Source: Hymenopellis radicata
Taxonomy: Eukaryota; Basidiomycota; Agaricomycetes; Agaricales; Physalacriaceae
Direction of reading: 5' to 3'
DNA: 56,418 nt
Assembly: GCA_015501595.1 (NCBI GenBank)
Contig: JADNRX010000353.1
Span: 1-56,418 of the forward strand
Shown here: positions 1-11,020 of the stretch, in pieces
Layout of the letters: every line of letters begins with the position of its first letter
How positions within the stretch are numbered: the stretch's first letter is position 1
The notes under the pieces: model-generated
The model's input: the letters and a program-made list of their open reading frames with translations, nothing else
Told to the model about the DNA's origin: nothing
The model's database searches: none
Translations under genes and position numbers: made by a program

Positions 1-1266
1 TCAATGAATGTGGCATGCGACAAGAAATGCAGGAGATTTCGAGTATTGTCGCAATGCTGACTCATGGCGCACGAAATATCCAGTTTAGTCAATCTGTTTG
101 TCGCACTAGCAGGTATCAGATTGGGGAAATGGTGGACCCGGTTAAGAATGGATGAGAAAGAGAGTTTAAGGCGACAAAGGGCAGGAACGTCGAGCATAGA
201 GAAAAAGAGTTTGACAGCCTTGGGCTCCGCCGACTCATCTTCGTCAATCGAAAGATGAAGAAGGTTCGGTAGCGACACTTTGGTATCAGTGACCACAATT
301 TTAGCACCTCGGGCGATCACTCCGAGGGCTTCGAGCCGCGACATCTTTTGGAGATACCCAAATGCATCGACATTGAAAGCAGGGAAATCGCTCACAATTG
401 TCAGCTGAGACCATGGGAGGGAAACATGTTCCAATGCCTTCCACTCTACATCCACGTCCGTCTCGAAAGCGCGAAGAGCTGGAACACTTTGGACATGAAA
501 CGTGTCCAAATCCATGTTCCAATCGTTCCTTTGCGCGAAGAGCAAAACCAGGTTTTCCAGGCCAGCGAAAACATGACCAGACAAGCTTGCGAATGAAGTT
601 CGGGGAAGATATACGGCTAACCGCCTCCAACGAGGGATAGTGCCCTCAAGCACAGGAACAATGGGATGGTCTGATATGTCCATTATACTGCCGATACGAA
701 GGGACAAAGGAAGGGAGCGCGAGCGCTGAATGAAAAGGACTAATTTGTACGCAATCTGTCGAGGAGTGGCATGCTCTACGTGTTGGCGGAAGTTAAGTTC
801 GATATATGTCCACAGATGCGGTAAAGACAGGGCCAGGTCGCGCCACCGGCGACAGACGCTGGCTAACGTCTACGGGGGATAGCGGGGATCGAGTGAGTCT
901 ATGGTTTCGGATGCATCCCACGTCGTGACACAAAGCGAAAAGATTTTGGCCATGACCTCCTTCGGAAGGGAACGCATGGGATGGAGGAGGGATTTCGCGT
1001 CTGATATATGGCGTGTTGCGTGATTACGTGCCTCAATGATGTTTTAGCATTTCTTTGGCCTGCGAAACCTTCTGGTCAAGGTCCTGGATAATCTCGGCAG
1101 ATTTATCGACAATGAAGCAGAAGTCGGCAAGCTCTGTGTCGAGTGGAGGGTCGCTGCGATGGAGAAGCTCTTCGACGCGCACAGTGCGCTTGCTTTGAGG
1201 CACTTGTGGGTGGAGTGAGAGAAGCGCGCATGTTGGGCATGGGTTCAAGGCAGTATTTTTAAACAT
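1..1266 (-). pseudogene. F-box/LRR-like paralogue #1, broken and cut by the window edge
   Basis: On the minus strand the reading starts at 1266 with the family N-terminus: a CPTC pair, then VRVEELLHRSDPPLD and a coiled coil. A frame change near 1036-1050 separates this from the F-box core (HPMRSLPKEVMAKIF). A TAG at 870-872 replaces the conserved Trp of the family motif APW. Below 870 the frame is open to the window start and matches the family repeats (RSRSLPLS, DHPIVPVLE, IPRWRRL, SLPWSQLT, NTRNLLHFL). Family members are predicted SCF substrate receptors: the F-box binds Skp1 and the C-terminal repeats bind targets. Two lesions in the first third make a full product unlikely. It lies head to head with copy #2. 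Confidence 0.8.
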
Positions 1267-1404
1267 TCAAACCTAAAATGATATCCGTGTCAAGCTCAGG
1301 AGGAGAAATAGAGAAAGTCTATACCTCAAACAATTTCTTGAGATGGAGGTTAGGTCAGAGTTGGTTGGAAGCAGCTGATACGGAACTTCGGGCCGGAGAC
1401 ATGG

Positions 1405-1513
1405 GTGTTTGCCGAATTTGGCCGTGGCAGTGGCACGTGGTCATTCCTCTTTTTCCCATTGACGATCATGTTGAAGTATTGTATCACAGTGCGCAACTCT
1501 TGGACGAAGACAG
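1405..1513 (+). promoter_or_regulatory. Conserved F-box upstream block, copy before #2
   Basis: This block recurs upstream of several F-box copies. It holds TTTGCCGAATTTGG, a CACGTG E-box at 1434-1439, a pyrimidine run and TTGACGATCA. It is followed by a likely 5'-UTR intron donor (GTGAGTATT at 1513). It is probably part of the promoter and leader; function is inferred only from conservation among paralogues. Confidence 0.5.
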
Positions 1514-1565
1514 TGAGTATTATTTCCCTCTCTCGTGGACTACAACTAACCCTTGTAATAGTTTA

Positions 1566-1820
1566 CTGTACTATTTCGACCTTATCTTCGCATAATGCAT
1601 AACGGAGGCCTGTGAAATGAAGAGTTGAGGGTACCATAATGCATAACGGCCAAAATTGGGCCCCAGGTAAGGCCCAAAAAGGAAATTTTTTGGTGCGGCG
1701 GCTGTTGCCGCTGCTCCCGCCTGCCCATATAAGGAAATTGGACCCTGAATGAAGAGTAACATCTGTGAAGAGTATGCATAACGCATAACGCCCCATGAAG
1801 ACAAGGTCGAAATAGTACAG
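1566..1820. mobile_element. TA-flanked MITE, copy 1
   Basis: A 255-bp element with terminal inverted repeats starting CTGTACTATTTCGACCTT and a TA on each side (1564-1565 and 1821-1822). The paralogous upstream regions of F-box #3, #4 and #6 show the uninterrupted site (for example GTTTAGTCCGACG near 22311), so the insertion and TA duplication are direct observations. TA duplication with short inverted repeats fits a Tc1/mariner-pogo type non-autonomous element. It sits exactly at the putative 3' splice site of the 5'-UTR intron of F-box #2. Confidence 0.9.
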
Positions 1821-2721
1821 TAGTCCGACGAAGTCGCTACAGAAACTTACTCTTGACCGGACGCGCTGTACTACAGCCAGCTCTAGTAACACGTCAAGTG
1901 GTGCGTGGGTGTCTATACGTTGGCTTCGCTCATCTGTACTGAAGCGGCTCTCAGGGATCTAAGCAATCCCCACCCTTTCCCTGGTTCACATACCTCAGAA
2001 TCGTTACAGTCAGGTGAAAAACAGCAATTTCGAATGTTACGGTGTTGTACTAAAAGCGGATTGAATTCCAGGCATGGCAGTTACTATGGATGCGAAATAT
2101 TGTACCAACTGCACCCTCTCTTTGCTTCGGCCTGCAGAAGCCCCAAAGACGCGCACCGACCGCGTAGAGGAATTGCTCCGTCAGAATCATCCTCCGCTTG
2201 ACGTCGAGCTCTCCGCTTTTCACGAGGTTGTGGAGACCACGCCAGCTGCTCTTGAAGCTCTTGACTTGAACATCGCCCAGGCATGAGAATTGCTTGAGAA
2301 TCTCGTCTCGGCACGCCAACATGCGCAGTCGCATTTCGAGGACGCGAGATCCCTCCTTCATCCTAGGCGTTCCATCCCCAACGAGCTTCTGGCCAAAATC
2401 TTTAGCCATTGCATAGTGAAGGTTCACCACGTAGAAGAGCCTGACGGACTCGATCCTCGCGCAGCACCTTGGCTTCTGAATGGAGTTTGCCGCCGTTGGA
2501 GAAACCTTGCGACAAATCTACCGCAGCTCTGGACACATTTGTGGCTTAATTTCGATAAGCAGCGAGGCTTCATTACGGGTCGCCAGTGCGCTTACAAAGT
2601 GGCACTCTTTGGTGAACGGTCGAGAGGGCTTCCAATGAGTGTTTGCCTTGGGAGCGCGCAGGAAGATGTTACCGACCATCCTGTTCTGGCTTCCCTCGAA
2701 GTTAGCATTCCCCGCTGGGAA

Positions 2722-3137
2722 TAGAGCATGCCACGAGTCTAAACCCAGGTCTGGCGGGTCGAGTTTGCGCGAGTTTGCATATCTGAAGTCCGGACTTGTG
2801 ACTTGTCTCAAACTCGCGAGTCGCGGGTCTAAAACTCGCGAGTTTGCGAGTTTTTAACGAGTTTTGAGCTATAACCCACTCATATCCCCTTCAACTGAGG
2901 TTAAACTAGTGCAAACATCATCTCTATAGCCTATTGCAACTCTGTTGGATCATATTCATATGTATAACATAGTTTATATGCATAATATTATATCTTAACT
3001 GACTACCGGAACCTGTGCAAGTACTTGCAGAATCCTCCAACCTCAAACCTGCGACTTGCGCGAACCCGGGTCGCGAGTCGCGAGTCGCAGGTTACCTGCG
3101 AGTTACCTGCACAGGCCGAAACTCGTGGCATGCTCTA
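2722..3137. mobile_element. hAT-like non-autonomous element, 416-bp family, copy 1
   Basis: The 416-bp element has perfect terminal inverted repeats beginning TAGAGCATGCCACGAGT. Its 8-bp target duplication is GCTGGGAA at 2714-2721 and 3138-3145. The empty site is visible in F-box #4 near 23206-23216. The interior has subterminal clusters of GCGAGTTTG-like motifs and an AT-rich middle, with no coding frame. An 8-bp duplication and TAGAG-type ends are hAT hallmarks. Confidence 0.93.
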
Positions 3138-3779
3138 GCTGGGAATCTCTGTGGGTTAATCTCCTGCGGACATCGTTGCAGTGCCTTTCCAGAAATAATT
3201 TTCTGAACCTCCAAGAGCTCGTCTTGTATCCCAATACTAATCGAGTATGGGAAGTGCAAAACCGATCAGAAGTGCAAAATTTCTGGTGTTTGGCCTCTCA
3301 TACGTCCAGCTCTTACTGGTATCCTTCCGTAATTTTATTTTAAGGACTTATGCATGTATTCCAAAGATCTGTCTACTCAGTTAGGTGACAACATCGGTGC
3401 AAAGAGTACAATGATTTTAAAGAGTGCAAAAGCCAGCGTGATTTTTTTGCACTTCGCCATTGATGGCACTGTTTAAAAAGAAGGATTTACCGGATGGGGA
3501 TGGGACGCTGGTACAAGCTAAGTAGATATGTAAGGTCCATCTTCGCTGCATAAAATATGCAATACAGCGGGACTACGAGTTTCTAGTCGATGTTGAAAAC
3601 GACGAGTGCAAAAGACGTGACGGAGCAATTTCAAACTCCGCGCGGCATCACTTCCAGCGCTTTCGTGCCGTGTTCAGCTTCGACGCGAACCACCATCTTA
3701 ACGTGGTGGTGGTCGTCCACTTCACTCTTTTCATTACTTCTCTTCACGAAATTTTACGCTCATTCTTTATGACTTTACG

Positions 3780-6465
3780 ATGGTGCGACGAGCAAAGAAG
3801 CAGGACCGGAAGGAGGCTTTGATCCAGGAGGCCGTCCAAGGCATCAGAGATGGGAAGTACAAGAATGCTGCCGCTGCTGCAGAGAAATTACACATACAAG
3901 GGCAGCAGACGACGATATGGAGACGTATCACTGGCAGGACAGGCGAACGAAGGGAAGCACATCAGGGGCAGATGCTTTTGAGCAAGGTGCAGGACGACGT
4001 CTTGAAGGCGTACATGAAGTTCTGCTCGACCTCGGGTCAGCCTATCAGCAAGCGCACGCTTCGCCCCAAGGTTCAGGATCTCACAGGCGTGCGACCGTCA
4101 AATCGTTGGTGCGACCGTTGGCTTGCCAGAAACCCAGATATCCAGATGGGCCGACCAAATGGACTCGATCCCAAACGCGCGAAAGCGTTCAACTACACAA
4201 CTGTTGACGCGCACTTCAAGCTCTTTCATGAAACTGTTAACGTCGCCGGTATTCCTTGCCGTAATCTGTTCAACATGGACGAAATCGGCATCCAGCAAGG
4301 TGGTGGAAGGAATGGGACCAGGGAGAAGTTCTTCTTTAGTAGCGATGACAAGTCGCGCTACAGACTGCAAAGCGACGACCTCGAGCTAGTCACCATTCTC
4401 GAGACGGTCTGCGCTGATGGTACTGCGCCCATCCAGCCTGCTTTTGTCTTTCAAGGAAAACTTTTCTGTCCCGAGTGGGCGGAAACGGAGGACGATTCTG
4501 AAGCGGAGCATTGCTTTACGGGCTCAGACGCTGCTGGTGGGTCGGCGGAGGGTACGGGCTCAGACGCTGCCGGTGGGTCGGGGGAGGGCGCGGGCTCAGA
4601 CGCTGCTGGTGGGTCGGGGGAGGGCACGGGCTCAGACGCTGCCGGTGGGTCGGCGGAGGGTACGGGGTTGGGGGAAGGTACAGGGTCTGCTTCCTCGTCC
4701 GCGCAAGATGGGCAAACACGATCAGAAGAGAGCGCGAAGAAAGCGCCAATTCTGTAAGTCTACTTTCTGATTACTGCAGTACTTGTATTAACTTGCCTTT
4801 AGTATTGCTACAACCGACTCTGGTTGGACCAACGATGAAGTCTGCGCACAGTGGTTTGAGAGGATCTTTATTCCTCAGGCCAAGGCTCACGCGGATCCAT
4901 CCCACCCCATTGTCCTGATGCTCGACGGGCACGGTTCGCACGTCACTGTTGAGATGATCAATCTTGGTCGTGCGAACAACATCATCATCTACCAACTCCC
5001 TCCTCACACCACTCATCGTCTCCAACCTTGTGATGTTGGCGCATTTGGTCCCATTAAAATCTGGTGGTTCAAACTCTGTCAGGAATTCCTCGAGAAGAAC
5101 GGGTATCCATTGCCGACAAAGTTCGTTGTACGGACGTACATGCGCGCGCGGAAGGAGGCATTCCAGGAAGCCACGATAAAGGCTGCGTGGAGGAAGTCTG
5201 GAATTAATGTCGATGATCCTTCAGGCATACCACAGGCGAACTTCTCCACCTTCAGTGCAGCCGATTTCGCTCCTAGCCTGTCCTCCTCGACGCGACTTGA
5301 ACTTCCGGAAGGGTTTCCCATGCCTGTTGAAGCAAGTACCGGCTTGTCAGACTCTTCCGATGATGACTCTTCCGATGATGATGAACTCGAGGACATGCCA
5401 AATGCTCGCGTCGCACAGCAGGGTCAATCGACTTCTTCCTCTTCCGAGCCAGCAGCCTCTTCTTCCACTTCCCAGCCAGCTGTCATCTCCTCCACTCCAG
5501 TTCTCGTTTCCTTCTCCACTGATAGCAGCGAGGATGACGACGACGACGATGACGATATGGAGACACTCCGTATGAAGCTTCGCGAGGCTCGTCGCGAAAA
5601 GCGCGCTCTTCGTGCCAGATGTGTAGATCTATCTGCAACTGTTGCAACGCTTACCGATGAACGCGATCATGCCGTCTCACACTGCCAATTGGCTGCCGGC
5701 ACCATCAAGGAGCTGAAGGGACACCTTGTGGCAAAGAACAAGAAGAAGGAACACGGTAACGATAGGGTTCTTGTCATCGGCTCGCGCATCGCTACATCCG
5801 ACGAGGTTCTTGCAGAGGCTCAGAAGGCACGAGATGCCAAGGATGCGAAACAGGCAGAGGAATCAGCGAAGACTCAGAAGAAGAAGGATGCCGAACTCGA
5901 TACTGCTCAATTTAGGCGAGATCTCCAAGCGAACAAGGCCGTTTTCACTGGCACGCTGGCATCTCAGAAGGTGCAGGGTTTGAAGGATATTGCGTGGACC
6001 CTCGCAGTTTCCGAGGCGGGGACTATGAAGGAAGTTTTAGCGCGTATCAAATCCCATTTTGAGGCCAATCCTCATCTTCGGTCTGAGGAACGGTACGCCG
6101 CTCTTTTTGCAACCCGTGGTGGCAAACGCACTCGCGTTGAGAATGACGAACACGAGTCGCCTCGTGCTCCCTCACCTTCCCTGCCGAGTCCATCACAGCG
6201 TCGTCGCCTATCTCCCTCTCCCATAGCGGGGCCATCTCAACCATTGGTCAATGTTACAAACATGCCATCGAGAGCACTGTCTTTTGAAGAAGTGCCGGTA
6301 GCCGGTCCCTCCTCCCAAGTACCACCTTACTATCCTCCTCAATTTCACCCTCATCTGTCTCCGCTGCACGCTCCTTTCGTCTCCAACTTTCCTCCCCAAG
6401 CATACGAATATTATCGATACACTCCGCAAACAGAATACTCATCCGAACTTTTTCGAATAGACTGA
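3780..6465 (+). CDS. pogo/Tigger-type transposase (CENP-B-like, DDD)
   Basis: Transposase for the surrounding element; it would bind the terminal repeats and cut and join DNA at TA. One 49-base intron (GT at 4754, AG ending at 4802) joins two frames into about 878 residues. Domain order: basic helix-turn-helix, residues 5-50; CENP-B-type DNA-binding domain, about 65-135; DDE_1 catalytic core from about 155. The triad is D167 (NMDEIG), D366 (LDGHGSH) and D402 (QPCDVGAF), a DD35D spacing typical of pogo. Between D167 and D366 sits a Gly/Ser/Ala-rich insert encoded by a 36-bp tandem repeat. After the core come acidic DSSDDD tracts, a coiled coil and a Pro-rich tail. The start at 3780 is the first ATG giving the HTH. 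No stop or frameshift was seen. Confidence 0.93.
4521..4664 (+). repeat. In-frame 36-bp minisatellite inside the transposase
   Basis: Four tandem units of 36 bp encode GSDAAGGSAEGT-like 12-mers, followed by a shorter degenerate unit to about 4685. The array lies in the catalytic domain between the first and second aspartates, just before the intron. A length divisible by three keeps the frame open. Confidence 0.9.
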
Positions 6466-7830
6466 CGCACTCATATAGATCAGCTACACTCATTGAACTG
6501 TATACTACTGTAGATCCTGATTGTATTGTCGAGTACATACTGAATTACATGAAGTTTGACGCGCTTGCACTTGCCAAAATTTCTTAGAATTGCCGACGTG
6601 CCGCCGTGTAGCGGCTGCAACGGCTTGAGCGGTCACACCGTGACCGATTTTGCATTGCCCGCCATTTTGCAAAGCCTCATCGTCGACGACCTGGCAACAC
6701 TTCCTCATCGTCTAAAAATCTGATACTTGGTACAATCAATCTTTTACATCGAAAGATGAATGCCTCAAATTTTCAGTGCGGCCGGACGCCATTTAGAGGT
6801 CAAGAAATCGAAGTGAAAAAATTTTGCACTTCCCATACGCGATTAGTAGGAAGTCCCAGTGGCACCTAAACCTTGACGTATTCCGACCAACGAAAGTGCC
6901 GGCCCTTCGGAAGTTTGGCACCTACTCTCGGCAATCGTTGGCGGTCCTCAAGTCTGTCACCCTTCCTTGGGAGCAGCTCACACGGGTTTTCGATATTTCG
7001 ATCGACACGGCTGGGTTGGATTGTGTTGCTGAAATGGTCAACGTACAGGAACTAGACGTCGTTTTATCCGACAGATATACACCCTCGGAACGCGCCATTT
7101 CGTTGCCTAAACTTCGGCGCCTGTCAATCCTCGAAAACGAAACGGCAGCACCGGGTTACACAAAATTGTTCTTCTCGATTCTAACGATGCCCAGCATCTC
7201 CGAGCTCGAACTGAAGTTTCGCAACAAAGAACATATCTGCCTTTTCCCCACCTCGAACACTGGTGCATTAGAGCAGTTGGTCAAACTGGACATCACATGT
7301 ACAACAACTTGTCTGCACGACGACAACACCAGTAACCTTTTGAACTTCCTCTCCCTCACCCATCGCGTGGAGCAGTTGCGAATTTACGCTGTCCGCATGC
7401 CTGTGGCCCTATTCGCTGGTTTGACATTTTCCAAGTCCTCGGATTCGGCGTCGTCCAGGTTGCCATGTCTGCGTATTCTAGATATCAGGGGGTGTGGCTG
7501 CGATGATGTTCTTGGATATGATATATCGCCTATCTTCGACATGTTAGAATCCAGAATGACGCATCTGGAAGAAAAGAACTTCACGCAGGACATCAGTCCA
7601 TCTCAGCTTGATTCAGGCGTCCCAGGAAATATACCAAATGGCATATCGCTGCGAGGGCCGGTCAGTGTGTCATTAGATTCATCTGCGACGGGATCGCGCC
7701 AGCGTCGCTCCTGCTTGCAGACAGTACGAGCTCCGCGTTGGCTGTATACGGAGGATTGTCAGCGCTGGAGGAATATATGCGCTGCACTGGAAGTAGAATG
7801 CGGTGTTGTCATGGGCGGCAGCAGTGGCAC

Positions 7831-8705
7831 TAGAGTTTTAGCCTTTAGGGTCCGGTCCGGTCCGGTCTTAACACCCGAATTTGGAAAGACCAAGGACCGC
7901 AACCGGTCCTAAACTTGCTATTTTTCGAGCAACCGGGACCGCAACCGGTTCAAGACCAGGACCGGTTGCATACCCGGTCTTTTGGCGGTCCGCAACCGGT
8001 TGAAACCGCTAATGATCGCAACCGGTTGAGACCAGTCCGGACCGGACACGGTTACTCAAAACATTACAGCAATCAACACTAAAGTTATACAACTAGTGAG
8101 AGAGTGCTTCAAGAATCCTATAACAGTGTCCGGAGTCATTCTGAGCACTTCTGTATTCTGTTCAGTCTACAGAGTAGGCCAAATTAGGACATGATCGGAT
8201 ATCTAGTAGACGTCTGCTGCTGCTGCAACCAACACTGCATGAAATATTATACTTCCAGAGAGTGAAATGTTCGTTTTTGGGAGCTGGACTTAATGGGATT
8301 TAAATCGGATAGCAGTCCATTACCAAATTAGGCAAGAAAACGTGATTTAGCGTGATTTCAGCTGTATTTTATTGATTACTCATGCATTATGACCTCTACA
8401 AATATCAACCCGGACACTATCCGGTGCGGAATTCACCGCTCTACAATTCGTACACTCACACCCAAGTCCAAAAACCACCATGTAGCTCATAAACTAGCAT
8501 ATATACATGTTTTAAGCGAAAACCCGGTTGCAACCGGTCCCAACCGGTCCTACCCGGTTGCAGATAATCTCAGAATGGCTCAGGACCGTCAACCGCAACC
8601 GGTTGCAACCGCCAACCGGTCCGTCTCACAACCGGTCCTAAACGGTTGCAGTCCGGTCCGGTCTGCGGTCTTTTGCGGTCTTTGCAACTGGACCTGTAAA
8701 CTCTA
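7831..8705. mobile_element. hAT-like non-autonomous element, 875 bp, CCGGTTGC-rich
   Basis: Ends are TAGAGTTT and its inverse AAACTCTA, with an 8-bp duplication AGTGGCAC at 7823-7830 and 8706-8713. Both subterminal zones, about 7855-8050 and 8525-8690, are packed with CCGGTTGC/GCAACCGG and GGTCCGGT motifs, likely transposase-binding arrays. The centre is AT-rich and non-coding. The insertion lies at the 3' end of F-box #2, whose frame reads on into the element to 7912. Confidence 0.9.
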
Positions 8706-8779
8706 AGTGGCACATAAGAGGTTTGAACGAAAATTCGTAGTTTCCTGGCCCAAAGTATCGTAGTGTTTCTTGTAACTCC

Positions 8780-9540
8780 TTATTTACTCTCAAACTCCAA
8801 GAGTGTTCCACCCTTCGTTGCAACCAAATCAAACGCTTCCACATCCAAGGAAGCGACGTTGACGGAAGCGAGCGCCAACGTATCCACAGTGGACATTTCC
8901 CCATCCATCTCCAACGCAGCCTAGTTATACCAATCACATTAGTTTCTATAACAGACACTTCGGAAAGCGAGCTTACTCGAGCAGCGTCAAATCGGGCGTT
9001 TCGTGCGAAGCTCTGCAAAGGACCGCGAGGGAGTGGATCGATCCCAATCGCGACCAACATGTTATGCTTCAGCAGAACGCCGAGTATCGTGTCTCGGGTA
9101 AGGGGAGGTCCTGGTAGTCTAAACGAGGAGCGAAGATGTAAGCCTATAGTACAAGAGCAAGCAAACATACTTACATCCGTTGCGCTTGCCAATCAGTCGG
9201 GAACAGACGCGAATTTCCCAAGATCACGCCGACGCCAGCATGAGCGATTTCCGCAGCAATGAGGTGCTAGCACTAACGAGTGTCATTTTGATGGTCATTC
9301 CAGAACGCTCCTCTATCTCGGCCTTGAGCGCAATCATCGACGCCATGATATCCGCGTTGCGCAAGTATATGACCAGCACCAATTGACCCTATGAGATGTT
9401 GAACATCTGCAGTGAAAAGTAGAAACCCAGCTACGTACCTCCACAGTACTCTTAAATTCCTCGAGATCACCGTGTGACGCGCCAGACGAGAGTCGCCTCA
9501 GCGTCCCGATCATGGTACTGACACAGTGCGGCGCCGCCAA
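8780..9540 (-). pseudogene. Amidohydrolase C-terminal fragment, copy A
   Basis: Minus-strand exons match the 3' end of the intact amidohydrolase at 48690-52275: VSTMIGTLRRLSSG, RTRDTILGVLLKHN-type segment (LTRDTILGVLLKHN), IGIDPLPRGPLQSFARNARFD, then ALASVNVAS and GGTLLEFESK followed by TAA at 8780-8782. The position downstream of a plus-strand F-box gene repeats the arrangement at 46.8-52.3 kb. Everything upstream of the VSTMIGTLRRL segment is missing and replaced by unrelated sequence at about 9540. It is a truncated duplicate without the N-terminal metal site. Confidence 0.75.
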
Positions 9541-9742
9541 TGAGCAAGGTAAACAGCGGCGCTCCATATGCCATTGGGTCATACCCAAACAGGACATCGA
9601 CGGTGCGGTTCGTTGCTTTGGCATCCGATATCCACTCCTCGAAGATCTTTTCGACGGAAGAAAGCTTGTAATCCAAGAGCAAGACCGTAAACAATACGCG
9701 GAGAACGTCCTGCTTGTTTCTCAACGCGACACATCGAAGCAA
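9541..9742 (-). other. Unidentified coding-like stretch fused to the amidohydrolase fragment
   Basis: The minus frame from 9742 reads as plausible protein (VLRVLFTVLLLDYKL, then VEKIFEEWISDAKA and DPMAYGAPLFTLL). It runs without a stop into the amidohydrolase fragment but in a different frame. I do not recognise the family. It could be a scrap of another gene joined at a rearrangement breakpoint. Confidence 0.3.
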
Positions 9743-9889
9743 ATTCTAATTCGCATTCCTGGGACGTCGCTCTCCGCATCCAGACGTAGATATCCGTCGA
9801 CATCGACTCCCATCTACAAGACGATGTATTTGGAAGCCCTCACGATATTGCGGCACGCCCCTTTAGGGAGTAGCTAGACTTGACGCGTT

Positions 9890-11020
9890 ATGAGTGCCGG
9901 AATAGGTTTGTCGCTGGGCATGATTAAGACTAAGTTGAGGCCGTCGTCGGTCGCCAATATAACCAAAGCCCGCGAGCACCTCCACCGATGGAATTTCCTG
10001 AGAACACTCCATCCCTATCGCATTCATCAACGTCTCATGAATAATGCGCATATAGCTGATGCACAAGAACCATCAGGCTGAACCGATGTTGTCATGAGAT
10101 GAGGGGAAGCTTGTTAACGAACGCCAGCTCAAAAGAGCACACCCTTCGAGAAAGTCCCGGCGGATTGCTAGAGTCCAAGGTAAGTCACGTGTAAAAGAGA
10201 CCTAAGAACGCCGTACCAAATGCAGGCAGGACCAACGCTAGAGCATTTCGTATAGCAAGTCACATCCATCATGTACATGGCGAATGTCGGACAAGATCGG
10301 CGGCGGTGGCGGAATGTCTGAGCTCGCCACTGTCCTTGGTGTGCAGGTAGACCGAAGCCACATCTACCCTGCGTATACGCGACTGCCACAGCGCCCTCAA
10401 CAGACTGTCCTCAGTTGACACCGAGAGCCGTGCCAGCGTCCAGGCCAAGTGGGCCATCTATGCTCACTCGACTCGATGATGTCGAGTACGTCGACGAGGC
10501 TGAGTACGCAGATGGTAAAAGACATGGATGGACTAGCTGCCGTCGTGCGGTTTTCCGGAGGATAGGATTGAGGGAACGCTGTCATCTGACCATGATTAAA
10601 CCCAAAAGCAGGGCCTGAAGACGACCATCATTTTATGGAGCACTTTCTCCTCTGCCCTTATCCGTCGCAGTGACGACGCAGATATATCCAAGGAGATCAA
10701 CTCTCGTCGGATGCAGAGGTGTTAGGAGACGAAGCGAGATTGTGAACGCTGATAACAAGGTAAGCCACTACTAATGAAGGATCCAATAACAGACTGACTT
10801 AGCCATTCCTATACCCAATAAACGGAGTTGACGACGCGTCTGCGTCTGCGACGGGAACCTGGCTGGATGAGCGATCCGCCGAGTAATCTATTTTCATCCG
10901 ATATCATATCCGTCGAGAGGTCGAGTCAGATATGATTCTGTTCAGAAGGAGTAGTCTAGATGGAAGCCCGAATGAGACTGAGTAATAATTTGTTGGTAAC
11001 ACCAGTCGTGTCGTGACTCG
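9890..11020. other. Intergenic, no recognised gene
   Basis: Only short frames occur. Several GTAAG and CTAAT/ACAG pairs (for example 10180 and 10760-10800) hint at a decayed intron-bearing gene, but no protein family could be recognised on either strand. Confidence 0.4.

Larger units (their letters stand above)
3237..6846 (+). mobile_element. Complete pogo-like DNA transposon
   Basis: A 3610-bp element with about 25-bp terminal inverted repeats (CTAATCGAGTATGGGAAGTG at the left, one mismatch at the right) is flanked by TA at 3235-3236 and 6847-6848. Copy #4 keeps the empty site (CCCAATAGGAAGTCCC near 23300), proving precise insertion into F-box #2. A second AAGTGCAAAA motif lies just inside the left end. 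It carries one gene, an intact-looking transposase at 3780-6465. About 540 bases of 5' and 380 bases of 3' untranslated DNA complete it. It may still be mobile. Confidence 0.95.
2074..7830 (+). pseudogene. F-box/LRR-like paralogue #2, with a nonsense codon and two transposon insertions
   Basis: It starts at 2074 with the family N-terminus (CTNCTLSLLRP, then RTDRVEELLRQNHPPLDVE). A TGA at 2284-2286 replaces the CGA of the sister motif AQARELLEN. Beyond it the F-box (PNELLAKIFSHC) and conserved APWLL and RRW motifs continue in frame. The body is interrupted by a 416-bp hAT-like element (2722-3137) and a 3610-bp pogo element (3237-6846). It resumes at 6849 with LNLDVF and leucine-rich segments as far as the C-terminal WLYTEDCQRW. 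A third element, the 875-bp hAT-like element, starts at 7831. Copy #4 (22565-24267) is the closest paralogue and gives the empty site for both internal insertions. Confidence 0.85.

Noticed and set aside
3237..6846. The TA-flanked MITEs as deletion derivatives of this pogo element
   Set aside because: MITE ends (CTGTACTATT) do not match the pogo ends (CTAATCGAGT), so a different transposase must be responsible.
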